Shown here piece after piece: positions 1-6,946 of a DNA stretch of 24,096 nt. How positions within the stretch are numbered: position 1 is the stretch's first letter; each line of letters opens with the position of its first letter. The stretch is from NCBI GenBank assembly GCA_012522985.1, contig JAAYJJ010000036.1, forward strand, positions 1-24,096. Direction: 5' to 3'. The DNA comes from Aliarcobacter butzleri (GTDB lineage: Bacteria; Campylobacterota; Campylobacteria; Campylobacterales; Arcobacteraceae). Both the position numbers and the translations under genes were made by a program. Under the pieces are notes generated by a model. That model ran no database searches. It was given only the letters and a program-made list of their open reading frames with translations, and was not told the DNA's origin.

Positions 1-34
1 CATAAGGTATAAATTTATCGCCTATAAGTATCAT
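1..34 (-). CDS. Start of an unidentified gene, cut by the window edge
   Basis: Only the first eleven codons are present, reading MILIGDKFIPY on the minus strand. The ATG shares its A with the TAA stop of the upstream small protein (TAATG). A good ribosome binding site, AAGGAG, lies five bases before the ATG inside the last codons of that gene. Overlap plus strong site suggests translational coupling in the ribA-rsmG transcription unit. Too little sequence remains to name a family. Confidence 0.55.
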   Translation of the reverse strand, partial: MILIGDKFIPY

Positions 35-243
35 TATTGCTCCTTTAAACACTCTTTTGAGCAAAAATATTTTCCATTACTTACTATAGACTCTTGTTTA
101 GTGACATATGTTCCACATCTACTACACTCATATAATGTATCACTAATATCTTTATTTTTATCCTCGATAGCTTTTGGTTTTTTATAAAATATAAAATAAA
201 GCAAAACTAGAATTACTATTAAAATAATTATCTTAAATATCAC
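34..243 (-). CDS. Small single-pass membrane protein with a Cys-pair (zinc-ribbon-like) tail, PP0621-like
   Basis: A 69-residue protein. Residues 1-20 form one hydrophobic helix (MIFKIIILIVILVLLYFIF), followed by a basic KKPK stop-transfer segment, so the tail probably faces the cytoplasm. The tail holds CSRC and, about 18 residues on, CSKEC. This spacing resembles a small treble-clef or zinc-ribbon site and recalls the PP0621 family of small uncharacterised proteins. The GTG start overlaps the rsmG stop (GTGATATTTAA), indicating coupling to rsmG. The function is unknown. Zinc binding is inferred only from the cysteine spacing. Confidence 0.75.
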   Translation of the reverse strand: MIFKIIILIVILVLLYFIFYKKPKAIEDKNKDISDTLYECSRCGTYVTKQESIVSNGKYFCSKECLKEQ

Positions 244-813
244 CTATCTTCCTTATATATAGATATTGTCTATCATCTTTTTTAAAAATCTCTTTTTCTT
301 CAAGAGTTATTTGCTCCAACTCTTCATAAATATTGCTTCCCTTATAAAATAGATATTTTGTATTTTTATCTCTTAAATGAGAGGTAATATCTAGTAAAAG
401 TTTAGTATTAGTTACTGCTCTTGATGTAATAAGCTCTATAGGGTGATCTAATATTACATCTTCTATTCGTTGTTGTAAAATAACTAAATTATTAAGTCCT
501 AAGCTTGATTTAACAAAATTCAAAAAAGCCACTCTTTTAGCTCTAGGTTCTACAAGAAAGCCTTTTATATCACTTCTAGCCATAGCCAAAATCATCCCTG
601 GATACCCAGCACCAGTTCCTACATCCAAAAAGCTCTTAAACTCATCTATATACTTTAAAGGGTAGATAGAATCAATAATATTTTCTTCTATGCTAGCCCT
701 ATAAGCCTACCACTTAGGTTATGAACCCTACCCCATTGACCAAGTAAAGAGATAAAAACCTCACACCTTTGTTTAAACTCAAGATCAAGTTTTATTGATA
801 GATTATGATACAT
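233..813 (-). pseudogene. rsmG: 16S rRNA (guanine527-N7)-methyltransferase RsmG, frameshifted
   Basis: RsmG puts a methyl group from S-adenosylmethionine on N7 of G527 in 16S rRNA; its loss gives low-level streptomycin resistance in other bacteria. The gene reads from ATG at 813 (MYHNLSIKLDLEFKQ) through the conserved WGRVHNLSG, then shifts frame near 706-711. It continues as AYRASIEENIIDS into the SAM-binding motif LDVGTGAGYPG and runs to a TAA at 235-233. The upstream part is open in one frame and the rest in another, so either one base is lost or two are gained at the junction. A short ORF could start at the TTG at 628, but it would lack the N-terminal third and is unlikely to be the real product. 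It lies 8 bases after ribA and overlaps the next small gene. True decay and sequence error cannot be told apart here. Confidence 0.85.
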
Positions 814-821
814 ATCTACTC

Positions 822-1397
822 TTATAGAAGATGTCCCATACAACACTTTTTGGTGTTTAGATACTCTTTATTGTACTCTGTAACTTTTGTAATAGCTGGT
901 ATTCTTTGAGTTACTTCTATACCTATACTTTTTATATACTCTATTTTTTGTGGATTATTTGTAATTATCTTCATAGACTTCACACCTAGATCATTTAATA
1001 TATATTTAACTATACTATAATCTCTTTCATCTTCTTTAAATCCTAGTTCAAGATTGGCTTCTATGGTATTTCTTCCTTGATCTTGCAAAGCATAAGCATT
1101 GACTTTACCAACAAGTCCTATATTTCGCCCCTCTTGTCTATGATATATAATAAGACCACCCTCTTTTGCTATAAAACCAAGTGCAAGATCAAGTTGATTT
1201 TGACAATCACACTTCAAACTTCCCAAAGTATCCCCTGTTAAGCACTCTGAATGTACTCTAACATATGGACTTTGTAAGTTTGTAAAATCTTCACTCATTA
1301 TAGCAAGATGTTCTTGACACCCATCTTTGTAGGCTTTTATCAAAAACTTACCATGCTTTGTAGGTAGTTTTGCTATATTTGATACTTCAATACTCAT
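822..1397 (-). CDS. ribA: GTP cyclohydrolase II
   Basis: This enzyme opens GTP to 2,5-diamino-6-ribosylamino-4(3H)-pyrimidinone 5'-phosphate, formate and pyrophosphate, the first step of riboflavin synthesis in the cytoplasm. The 191-residue length matches stand-alone RibA (E. coli 196), not a RibB-RibA fusion. The zinc site is seen in HSECLTGD and LKCDCQ (Cys52, Cys63, Cys65), and the substrate loop in HRQEGRNIGL (86-95). It is divergent from hemB across a 59-base gap and is followed by rsmG 8 bases later. The ATG at 1397 fits the family N-terminus. The identification is secure. No FMN riboswitch is visible upstream. Confidence 0.95.
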   Translation of the reverse strand: MSIEVSNIAKLPTKHGKFLIKAYKDGCQEHLAIMSEDFTNLQSPYVRVHSECLTGDTLGSLKCDCQNQLDLALGFIAKEGGLIIYHRQEGRNIGLVGKVNAYALQDQGRNTIEANLELGFKEDERDYSIVKYILNDLGVKSMKIITNNPQKIEYIKSIGIEVTQRIPAITKVTEYNKEYLNTKKCCMGHLL

Positions 1398-1424
1398 CTA
1401 TTTTTTAACCTTTAATCATTCATT

Positions 1425-1433
1425 TGATATAAT
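1425..1433 (+). promoter_or_regulatory. Extended -10 promoter for hemB
   Basis: The 9-mer TGATATAAT is a perfect extended -10 (TGnTATAAT) and ends 23 bases before the hemB ATG. An AAGG ribosome site follows in the predicted 16-17 base leader. No -35 is evident, as is usual for the vegetative sigma factor of Campylobacterota. The same AT-rich stretch probably also serves ribA on the other strand. Confidence 0.6.
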
Positions 1434-1456
1434 ATTAACAAAAAAAGGCAAATAGA

Positions 1457-2437
1457 ATGTTTAAAAGATTTAGAAGAACTAGAATTAATCAAACTTTAAG
1501 AAACCTACTCCAAGAGACAACACTATCAACAGATGACTTTATATATCCACTTTTTGTAAGAGAAGGCAAAGGTATTAAAAATGAAGTCTCCTCTATGCCA
1601 GGGGTATTTCAAATGAGTATAGATGAGATAGTAAAAGAGTGTTATGAGCTAGATTCTTTGGGTGTAAGAAGTGTAATACTTTTTGGAATACCAGATATCA
1701 AAGACTCCATAGGAAGTGAGTGTTTATGTGATGAAAGCATTATAAGTAGGACAATCCAAGCTATTAAAAAGGAGTTCCCACACTTTATGGTTGCTACTGA
1801 TCTATGTTTTTGTGAGTATACTGATCATGGACACTGTGGTATATTAGATCCAAAGAGCCAAACGGTAGATAACGATGCTACTTTAGAAATCTCTGCAAAA
1901 CAAGCTTTAGTTCATGCAAGAGCTGGAGCTGATATGATAGCACCAAGTGGGATGATGGATGGAATTATTTATACTCTAAGAGAGGCTTTAGATAAAAATG
2001 GATTTGAAAATCTACCTATTATGAGCTATAGTACCAAATTTGCAAGTAGCTATTATGGACCTTTTAGAGATGTAGCAGAAAGCACTCCTAGTTTTGGAGA
2101 TAGAAAAACTTATCAAATGAACCCTGCAAATAGACTTGAAGCTATAGAAGAATCCCTAGAAGATGAGGCTCAAGGAGCTGATATTTTGATGGTAAAACCT
2201 GCTTTATCCTATCTTGATATTATAAGAGATATCAGAAATAGTACAAATCTTCCACTAGCCGTATATAATGTAAGTGGTGAATATGCTATGCTTAAACACG
2301 CTGGAAATGCTGGACTTATAGACTATGAAAAAGTTATGATGGAGACTTTACTCTCTTTTAAAAGGGCAGGAGCAAATATCATTATTACATACCATGCAAA
2401 AGAGGCTGCAAGGATTTTGAATACAAAAAATTGTTAG
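1457..2437 (+). CDS. hemB: Delta-aminolevulinic acid dehydratase (porphobilinogen synthase)
   Basis: HemB condenses two 5-aminolevulinate molecules to porphobilinogen in haem synthesis. The 326-residue length is typical. The active-site Schiff-base lysines are visible: Lys194 in [16 protein letters not shown] and Lys247 in [10 protein letters not shown]. Cys117, Cys119 and Cys127 in [14 protein letters not shown] form the zinc-type metal site, so this is the Cys-rich zinc version rather than the magnesium-only Asp version. The gene has its own promoter and is divergent from ribA. The following 101 bases before comEC hold the comEC promoter but no convincing terminator. Confidence 0.97.
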   Translation: MFKRFRRTRINQTLRNLLQETTLSTDDFIYPLFVREGKGIKNEVSSMPGVFQMSIDEIVKECYELDSLGVRSVILFGIPDIKDSIGSECLCDESIISRTIQAIKKEFPHFMVATDLCFCEYTDHGHCGILDPKSQTVDNDATLEISAKQALVHARAGADMIAPSGMMDGIIYTLREALDKNGFENLPIMSYSTKFASSYYGPFRDVAESTPSFGDRKTYQMNPANRLEAIEESLEDEAQGADILMVKPALSYLDIIRDIRNSTNLPLAVYNVSGEYAMLKHAGNAGLIDYEKVMMETLLSFKRAGANIIITYHAKEAARILNTKNC

Positions 2438-2500
2438 TATGTTATCTTAGATAGTAAATTGTAATAAAAAAAGATATAAAATATAAAAAGCAAAGTGATT

Positions 2501-2529
2501 TTGTGATATAATATATTAAATTATCACAA
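2501..2529 (+). promoter_or_regulatory. comEC promoter embedded in an inverted repeat
   Basis: An extended -10 TGATATAAT (2504-2512) lies inside an 8-bp perfect inverted repeat: TTGTGATA (2501-2508) and TATCACAA (2522-2529), with 13 bases between. The arms are centred 21 bp apart, two helical turns, and straddle the -10 and the likely start site. That suits a repressor site, but a chance repeat in AT-rich DNA is possible. The downstream arm abuts the AAGGGG ribosome site. Confidence 0.4.
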
Positions 2530-2538
2530 GGGGACTAC

Positions 2539-3792
2539 TTGCTTAAGCCTCTAACACTTTTAAATAGCAAACTAGAGTGGATAATACTACTTTCTAGCTT
2601 TGCTATTATTTTTGCTTTTAATCTTTTTGATAGATATCAAAACTATCTGGAGTTTAAAAGTGATTTTTACTTTGATACAAAAGCTATTATTCTAAACACC
2701 TATCCAAAAGCTACATATACACTACTCAAAATCCAAACAGATGATTTTATAGCATTTACATCTACAAATAATCAAAACTTATCACAATATGATCATATAA
2801 ATATCTCACTTATTAGTAGTGATATATCTTTTATTGGCTATTTAAGAGGATTTTTAACTAAAAACTTTTTTATAGAAAAGCTTGAATATAGTGATGATAG
2901 TATATCTGGATTTTTAGCAAATCTTATATCAAATCAACACCAAAACCAAACTATGAGTATGTTTTATAAGGCTTTATATCTTGCCATACCTCCATCAAAA
3001 GAGCTAATTAACTTCTTTAATAACTATGGTATGTCTCACCTTATAGCAATAAGTGGATATCATCTAGGAGTTTTAAGTGTGATATTTTATTTTTTATTTA
3101 ATCTTATCTATTCACCTTTGCATCAAAAATATCTACCCTATAGAAATAAAAAATTTGATATTATGGTAGCTGTTATTGTTGTCTTGTTTTTTTATCTTTT
3201 GCTTATAGGTATGGTGGCTTCTTTTTTAAGATCTTTTATTATGTTTGTATTTGGATTTTTGCTTCTTAGAGCCAATATTAAAATACTCTCTTTTGAAAAC
3301 CTACTTTTAACTTTGCTAGTGATTCTTACATTTTTTAATCACTATATTTTTAGTATTTCATTGTGGTTTAGTGCTGCTGGGGTCTTTTATATATTTTTAT
3401 TTATTCATTATTACAAAAACATCAATAAATATATTTTATTTTTCTTCTTTAACTTCTGGATATACCTATCTGTTAATCCTATTACTCAATACTTCTTTGG
3501 TGCTGTGTCCTTTTATCAACTAAGTTCACCTTTTTTAAGTCTTGTTTTTACGATTTTTTATCCACTTTCACTTTTTTTGCATATATTAGGTTTTGGAGAT
3601 AGTTTTGATAAGCTTATATTACTTTGGTTTAGCTATGATGTGCATAAAATAGATCTTTTTGCTTCTATATACTTTATAATTCCATATATTTTATTATCAC
3701 TTTATGCTATATATTCTAAGTTGGCTTTTAGGTTTGTTGAGATTTGTTTTGTAAGCTTTAATCTTTGGTTGTTTGTATCGCTATTGCTGTGA
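2539..3792 (+). CDS. comEC: ComEC/Rec2-family DNA-uptake channel, short form
   Basis: ComEC forms the inner-membrane channel that carries single-stranded DNA into the cytoplasm during natural transformation. The protein has 417 residues and an N-terminal membrane helix (about 14-30), then a soluble domain. The competence-domain signature HLIAISGYHLGVLS (about 167-180) follows, then many hydrophobic helices to the C-terminus. It lacks the C-terminal metallo-beta-lactamase nuclease domain of long ComEC proteins (about 700-800 residues), as is usual in Campylobacterota. The TTG start at 2539 is supported by AAGGGG five bases upstream; no nearer ATG suits. The TGA stop is immediately followed by a heptamer repeat. 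No other competence genes are in the window. Confidence 0.88.
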   Translation: MLKPLTLLNSKLEWIILLSSFAIIFAFNLFDRYQNYLEFKSDFYFDTKAIILNTYPKATYTLLKIQTDDFIAFTSTNNQNLSQYDHINISLISSDISFIGYLRGFLTKNFFIEKLEYSDDSISGFLANLISNQHQNQTMSMFYKALYLAIPPSKELINFFNNYGMSHLIAISGYHLGVLSVIFYFLFNLIYSPLHQKYLPYRNKKFDIMVAVIVVLFFYLLLIGMVASFLRSFIMFVFGFLLLRANIKILSFENLLLTLLVILTFFNHYIFSISLWFSAAGVFYIFLFIHYYKNINKYILFFFFNFWIYLSVNPITQYFFGAVSFYQLSSPFLSLVFTIFYPLSLFLHILGFGDSFDKLILLWFSYDVHKIDLFASIYFIIPYILLSLYAIYSKLAFRFVEICFVSFNLWLFVSLLL

Positions 3793-3836
3793 GTCAATAG
3801 TCAATAGTCAATAGTCAATAGTCAATAGTCAATAGT
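3792..3836. repeat. Six-copy heptamer tandem repeat (AGTCAAT)
   Basis: Six perfect, head-to-tail copies of AGTCAAT start at 3792, 3799, 3806, 3813, 3820 and 3827, followed by a partial AGT. The first A is the last base of the comEC TGA stop. The array lies between the convergent comEC and antitoxin genes, so a change in copy number would not alter either protein. The rest of the gap (3837-3932) is AT-rich with no clear gene or hairpin. Confidence 0.95.
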
Positions 3837-3932
3837 TGTTAGTGGTGCTATGTGTTAAGAACTAAAAAATTATACTTCTTTTGCTTTATAATCATAAAAA
3901 AGCCTTAAAAGTTAAAACATATAATATATTAA

Positions 3933-4217
3933 CTATGCAGAAATCTGTATCGTTACACCAAAAGATTGCATGATTTTCATAATAGTATCAAATTTTGGTT
4001 TTGTTCCTTTATGAAACGTTTTATACAAACTCTCTCTTCCTAAACCAGTCTCATTAGCTATTTGACTCATTCCCTTAGCTTTTGCTATATTTCCAAGAGC
4101 CTCAAGCAATTCGTCCATATCTCCATCTGCTAAAATTTGAGACAAATATTCAGCTATAACTTCTTTGTTATCTAAATATTGTGTTATATCAAAATCTGTA
4201 AGCTCTATTTTACTCAT
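3933..4217 (-). CDS. higA: HigA-type antitoxin (XRE helix-turn-helix)
   Basis: A 94-residue protein from the ATG at 4217; an in-frame TTG lies two codons earlier, at 4223. The ATG is preferred because AAGGAG lies seven bases before it. The N-terminal half resembles the tail seen in putative addiction-module antidote proteins (ITQYLDNKEVIAEYLSQ). The second half is a helix-turn-helix: MSQIANETGLGRESLYKTF, then FDTIMKIMQSFGV. It should bind and neutralise the toxin encoded just upstream and repress the shared promoter. The start overlaps the toxin stop by eight bases (ATGAGTAA). The toxin-first order is typical of higBA. Confidence 0.9.
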   Translation of the reverse strand: MSKIELTDFDITQYLDNKEVIAEYLSQILADGDMDELLEALGNIAKAKGMSQIANETGLGRESLYKTFHKGTKPKFDTIMKIMQSFGVTIQISA

Positions 4218-4509
4218 TGTCAAGCTCCTTTAAAATATCATTTGCTTTTTTGATATCATCATCTTGTGATGATTTATCTCCACCAACTAATAAAACAATA
4301 ATCTTTCCACTTCTATGAGTATAATAAACTCTATAGCCTGAACCAGTTGGTATTCTAAGCTCATATATACTATTTCCGACAGATTTATAATCCCCAAAGT
4401 TACCAATCTTCATCCTCTCGACTCGCCGAAGTATAGTAACTTTACCCTTACTATCCTTGAGTTTTGATATCCACTTTGAAAAGATATTTGTTTGCTTAAC
4501 TATATACAT
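4210..4509 (-). CDS. higB: HigB-type toxin (RelE/ParE superfamily, phage Gp49-like)
   Basis: A 99-residue basic protein with the family layout. It opens with VKQTNIFSKWISKLKDSKGK, followed by RRVERMKIGNFGDYKSVG. The core strands are YELRIPTGSGYRVYYTHRSG and IIVLLVGGDKSSQDDDI. Members are ribosome-dependent or free mRNA interferases that halt growth when the antitoxin is lost. Key residues seen are the Arg and Tyr of the GYRVYY strand and Lys in GGDKS. It is transcribed with, and overlaps, the antitoxin. The predicted promoter places the transcription start at or within a base or two of the ATG and there is no ribosome site, so the toxin message may be leaderless. Target specificity cannot be read from sequence. 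Confidence 0.92.
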   Translation of the reverse strand: MYIVKQTNIFSKWISKLKDSKGKVTILRRVERMKIGNFGDYKSVGNSIYELRIPTGSGYRVYYTHRSGKIIVLLVGGDKSSQDDDIKKANDILKELDNE

Positions 4510-4514
4510 AAAGT

Positions 4515-4543
4515 ATTGTATCCGAAAAGATACATTTTGTCAA
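4515..4543 (-). promoter_or_regulatory. higBA promoter with autoregulatory operator
   Basis: On the minus strand a perfect -35 TTGACA (4543-4538) is followed by a 17-base spacer and a -10 TACAAT (4520-4515). An inverted repeat, TGTATC (4517-4522) and GATACA (4529-4534) with six bases between, fills the spacer and overlaps the -10. A HigA dimer bound there would block RNA polymerase. The start site would fall near 4508, at the toxin ATG. Confidence 0.75.
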
Positions 4544-4657
4544 TATAACTCTTGTGTTAAAATCTATATACAAAAACAAACTAGCTTTCTATTTAATACT
4601 ACTTTAAATAGAGTTTTAGTATATTATCACTTTATTAGAATTATGTAAGGTTTTTTT

Positions 4658-5935
4658 GTGAATAATGAGATATTTGACTATACAGCTATAAGTGATGATT
4701 GTATCAAATGTGGTAAATGTAAGCCTGTTTGTACCATCTTCAATATCAACCAAGACGAAGCGACAAGCCCACGGGGTTTTATAGATCTTTTAGGAGCTTA
4801 TAAAAGAGGTGAACTAGAACTTGATAGAACTGCAAAAGATATATTTGAAAGCTGTTTTTTATGTACAAACTGTGTAGAGGTTTGTCCAAACTCTTTGCCA
4901 ACAGATATGATTATAGAACAAGTAAGAAGTGATATAGCCAAAAAATATGGTATTGCTTGGTATAAAAGAGCATTTTTCTATCTTCTAAGACATAGAAAAG
5001 TGATGGATTTAGCTGCAAAGTTTGGATATGTTTTCCAAACATGTGGGATTAAGATAAATGAAGCCAAACAAAGCGCGGTAGCTAGGTTTGACTTTGGTTT
5101 ACCACTTATCAAAAACAGAGCCTTGCCTTTTGCAAAAAGAATCTCTTTTTTAAACAAATATGATGAAAATATAAGCCATAATGGAGATAAAAAGGTGGCT
5201 ATTTTTATAGGATGTATGGCAAATTATAGCTATACAAATATAGGTGATAGTCTGCTTTATATCTTAAAAGAGCTTAAAATAGATGCCTTTATACCTAAAA
5301 AGCAGCTTTGTTGTGGAGCTCCTGCTTATTTTACAGGGGATTTTGATACTGTTGATTATCTAGTTAAAAAAAATATAGAGTATTTTGAACAGTGGATAGA
5401 TAAAGTTGATGCTATTATTATACCTGAAGCTACTTGTAGTGCTATGATCAAGATAGATTGGGAACACTATCTTCACAACCAACCAGATTGGAAGCAAAGA
5501 GCCAAAAAGCTCTCATCTAAAATCTATATGGCAACAGAATATCTTGCAAATAAAACAGATCTAAAAGAGCTACTAAAATCAAAAGGTAAACAAATAGATG
5601 AACTAGTAACTTATCATGATCCTTGTCATGCTAAGAAAATGCAAGGTATAGAAAAAGAGCCTAGAGATCTTATCAAACAAAACTACCGCTTTACAGAGAT
5701 GAGTGATCCAAATAGATGTTGTGGTTTTGGTGGGGTTACTATGCAAAGTGAAAAATACCATTTTGCTCAAGCAGCTGGTAAACCAAAAGCGGCTATGATA
5801 AGAGATAGCAAGGCTACAATAGTAAGTGCAGAGTGTAGTGCATGTAGAATGCAAATAACAAACTCTTGCCATCAAGCTGATGTAGATGTAGTATTTCAAA
5901 ATCCTATAGAACTTATAGCTAAAGCCCTACAATGA
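4658..5935 (+). CDS. (Fe-S)-binding protein with two CCG domains, glycolate oxidase GlcF / GlpC / LutA type
   Basis: A 425-residue protein. Two 4Fe-4S ferredoxin motifs sit at the N-terminus: CIKCGKCKPVC (Cys15, 18, 21, 25) and CFLCTNCVEVCP (66, 69, 72, 76). Two cysteine-rich CCG domains follow: GCMANY with LCCGAPAYFTGD (218-219), and HDPCHAKKMQG with RCCGFGGV (354-355). CSAC comes at 393-396. This is the electron-transfer subunit layout seen with FAD-linked 2-hydroxyacid dehydrogenases or anaerobic glycerol-3-phosphate dehydrogenase. No flavin partner is next door, so the substrate is unknown. The GTG start at 4658 has TAAGG seven bases upstream; a possible -10 TATATT lies at 4620-4625. Its stop overlaps the lgt start (ATGA), so the two are co-translated. 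Confidence 0.88.
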   Translation: MNNEIFDYTAISDDCIKCGKCKPVCTIFNINQDEATSPRGFIDLLGAYKRGELELDRTAKDIFESCFLCTNCVEVCPNSLPTDMIIEQVRSDIAKKYGIAWYKRAFFYLLRHRKVMDLAAKFGYVFQTCGIKINEAKQSAVARFDFGLPLIKNRALPFAKRISFLNKYDENISHNGDKKVAIFIGCMANYSYTNIGDSLLYILKELKIDAFIPKKQLCCGAPAYFTGDFDTVDYLVKKNIEYFEQWIDKVDAIIIPEATCSAMIKIDWEHYLHNQPDWKQRAKKLSSKIYMATEYLANKTDLKELLKSKGKQIDELVTYHDPCHAKKMQGIEKEPRDLIKQNYRFTEMSDPNRCCGFGGVTMQSEKYHFAQAAGKPKAAMIRDSKATIVSAECSACRMQITNSCHQADVDVVFQNPIELIAKALQ

Positions 5936-6756
5936 TAGATAAATGGCAAAACATATATAGCCTCTTTGATCCAGTAGCCTTTTATATAGGTAGTATTGCT
6001 GTACATTGGTATGGGATTATGTATGCTTTTGCTTTGCTTATTGCTATATTTGTTGCTGGGTGGATTATCAAACTAGATAAGATAGATATCAAAAAAGAGA
6101 TTTTTGATGGATATATTTGGTGGGCTGAAATAGGTGTTATTTTAGGTGCTAGAATAGGATATATAGTTATTTATGATAAAAATAGCTTATATTACCTTAG
6201 CCATCCATGGCAAATGTTCAACCCCTATATAAACGGTACTTGGACTGGTATTAGCGGCATGAGTTATCATGGAGCAATAGCTGGTTTTTTAATAGCTAGT
6301 TTTTTATATACCAAAAAACATAAGCTTAGCTTTTGGAAACTATCTGATATTGCTGTTGTTGCTATACCTGTTGGATATATTTTTGGAAGAATTGGTAACT
6401 TTTTAAATCAAGAGCTAGTAGGAAGAGTTACAGATGTGCCATGGGGTATTTATGTAGGCTCTCTTCTTAGACATCCATCTCAACTATATGAAGCATTTTT
6501 AGAAGGTGTAGTTGTATTTATAATACTTTTTTACTACAGAAATAAAAAAAGATTTAATGGAGAATTAACTCTTTTATATGCTATATTATATTCAATAGCA
6601 AGAATAGTATCAGAAATCTATAGAGAACCAGACTTTCAAATAGGGTTTTTATATGGGACTTCGTGGCTAACTATGGGAATGCTTAGCTCTTTTGTAGTAT
6701 TTAGTTTAGCAATAGCTTTATACTACTATATATACTCTAAAATTATAAACAGATAA
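5932..6756 (+). CDS. lgt: Prolipoprotein diacylglyceryl transferase
   Basis: Lgt moves diacylglycerol from phosphatidylglycerol to the lipobox cysteine of prolipoproteins, the first step of lipoprotein maturation in the inner membrane. The 274-residue protein has about seven hydrophobic helices. It contains the Lgt signature GRIGNFLNQELVGRVTD (152-168, with Arg153 and Asn156), the essential-type His113 in YHGAIAGF, and RHPSQLYE (180-187). The start overlaps the upstream Fe-S gene by four bases. Later steps of the pathway are represented here by lnt, and the lptE product is a likely substrate. Confidence 0.96.
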   Translation: MIDKWQNIYSLFDPVAFYIGSIAVHWYGIMYAFALLIAIFVAGWIIKLDKIDIKKEIFDGYIWWAEIGVILGARIGYIVIYDKNSLYYLSHPWQMFNPYINGTWTGISGMSYHGAIAGFLIASFLYTKKHKLSFWKLSDIAVVAIPVGYIFGRIGNFLNQELVGRVTDVPWGIYVGSLLRHPSQLYEAFLEGVVVFIILFYYRNKKRFNGELTLLYAILYSIARIVSEIYREPDFQIGFLYGTSWLTMGMLSSFVVFSLAIALYYYIYSKIINR

Positions 6757-6796
6757 ATAAAAATTTTGATTGTTTTATATTAAGTTAGCACCAAAG

Positions 6797-6872
6797 TGGT
6801 GGCGCGGGGCAGAATCGAACTGCCGACACAAGCATTTTCAGTGCTTTGCTCTACCGACTGAGCTACCGAGCC
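6797..6872 (-). tRNA. tRNA-Phe (GAA)
   Basis: The minus strand folds as a 76-base tRNA with encoded CCA. The acceptor stem is GGCTCGG with CCGCGCC. The D arm is GCTC-AGTCGGTA-GAGC, the anticodon stem-loop AAGCA-CTGAAAA-TGCTT (anticodon GAA), the variable loop GTGTC, and the T arm GGCAG-TTCGATT-CTGCC. The discriminator is A. All stems pair except one acceptor position, U4 against C69 (bases 6869 and 6804). A C-to-A change at 69 would restore pairing. Confidence 0.95.
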
Positions 6873-6899
6873 ATCTACTTCTCTTCTTAAGAGGATGAA

Positions 6900-6905
6900 A
6901 TTATA
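6900..6905 (-). promoter_or_regulatory. Probable -10 box for tRNA-Phe
   Basis: A consensus TATAAT on the minus strand is placed so that transcription would begin near 6892, about 20 bases before the mature tRNA 5' end. No -35 match is seen at the usual distance. Confidence 0.4.
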
Positions 6906-6911
6906 CTCTAC

Positions 6912-6946
6912 ATAAGCTTAAAATACTCTTAAAGCTTATCTTTTTT
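6912..6946 (+). terminator. Possible weak intrinsic terminator on the plus strand
   Basis: ATAAGCTT (6912-6919) and AAGCTTAT (6932-6939) form an 8-bp stem with a 12-base loop, followed after one C by six T. It faces plus-strand transcripts leaving lgt. It overlaps the last codons of the minus-strand flavoprotein and is GC-poor, so the match could be accidental. Confidence 0.25.

Noticed and set aside
700..715. Programmed frameshift in rsmG
   Set aside because: No slippery heptamer or downstream structure is evident, and RsmG is not known to use frameshifting.
2504..2528. CRP/FNR-type site (TGTGA...TCACA) at comEC
   Set aside because: The half-sites are 17 bases apart instead of six, so it does not fit the CRP/FNR spacing.
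3792..3836. CRISPR array
   Set aside because: The seven-base units are contiguous with no spacers, so this is a simple tandem repeat.
4457..4648. Plus-strand 63-codon reading frame
   Set aside because: It runs through the toxin 5' end and promoter on the opposite strand, has no ribosome site, and its composition reflects AT-rich noncoding DNA.
5603..5899. Minus-strand 98-codon reading frame
   Set aside because: It is fully inside the Fe-S protein gene on the opposite strand; its Cys/His content mirrors the sense codons.
4658..5935. Calling the Fe-S gene glcF outright
   Set aside because: No flavin subunit is adjacent and GlpC, LutA and related proteins share the same domains, so only the class is supported.
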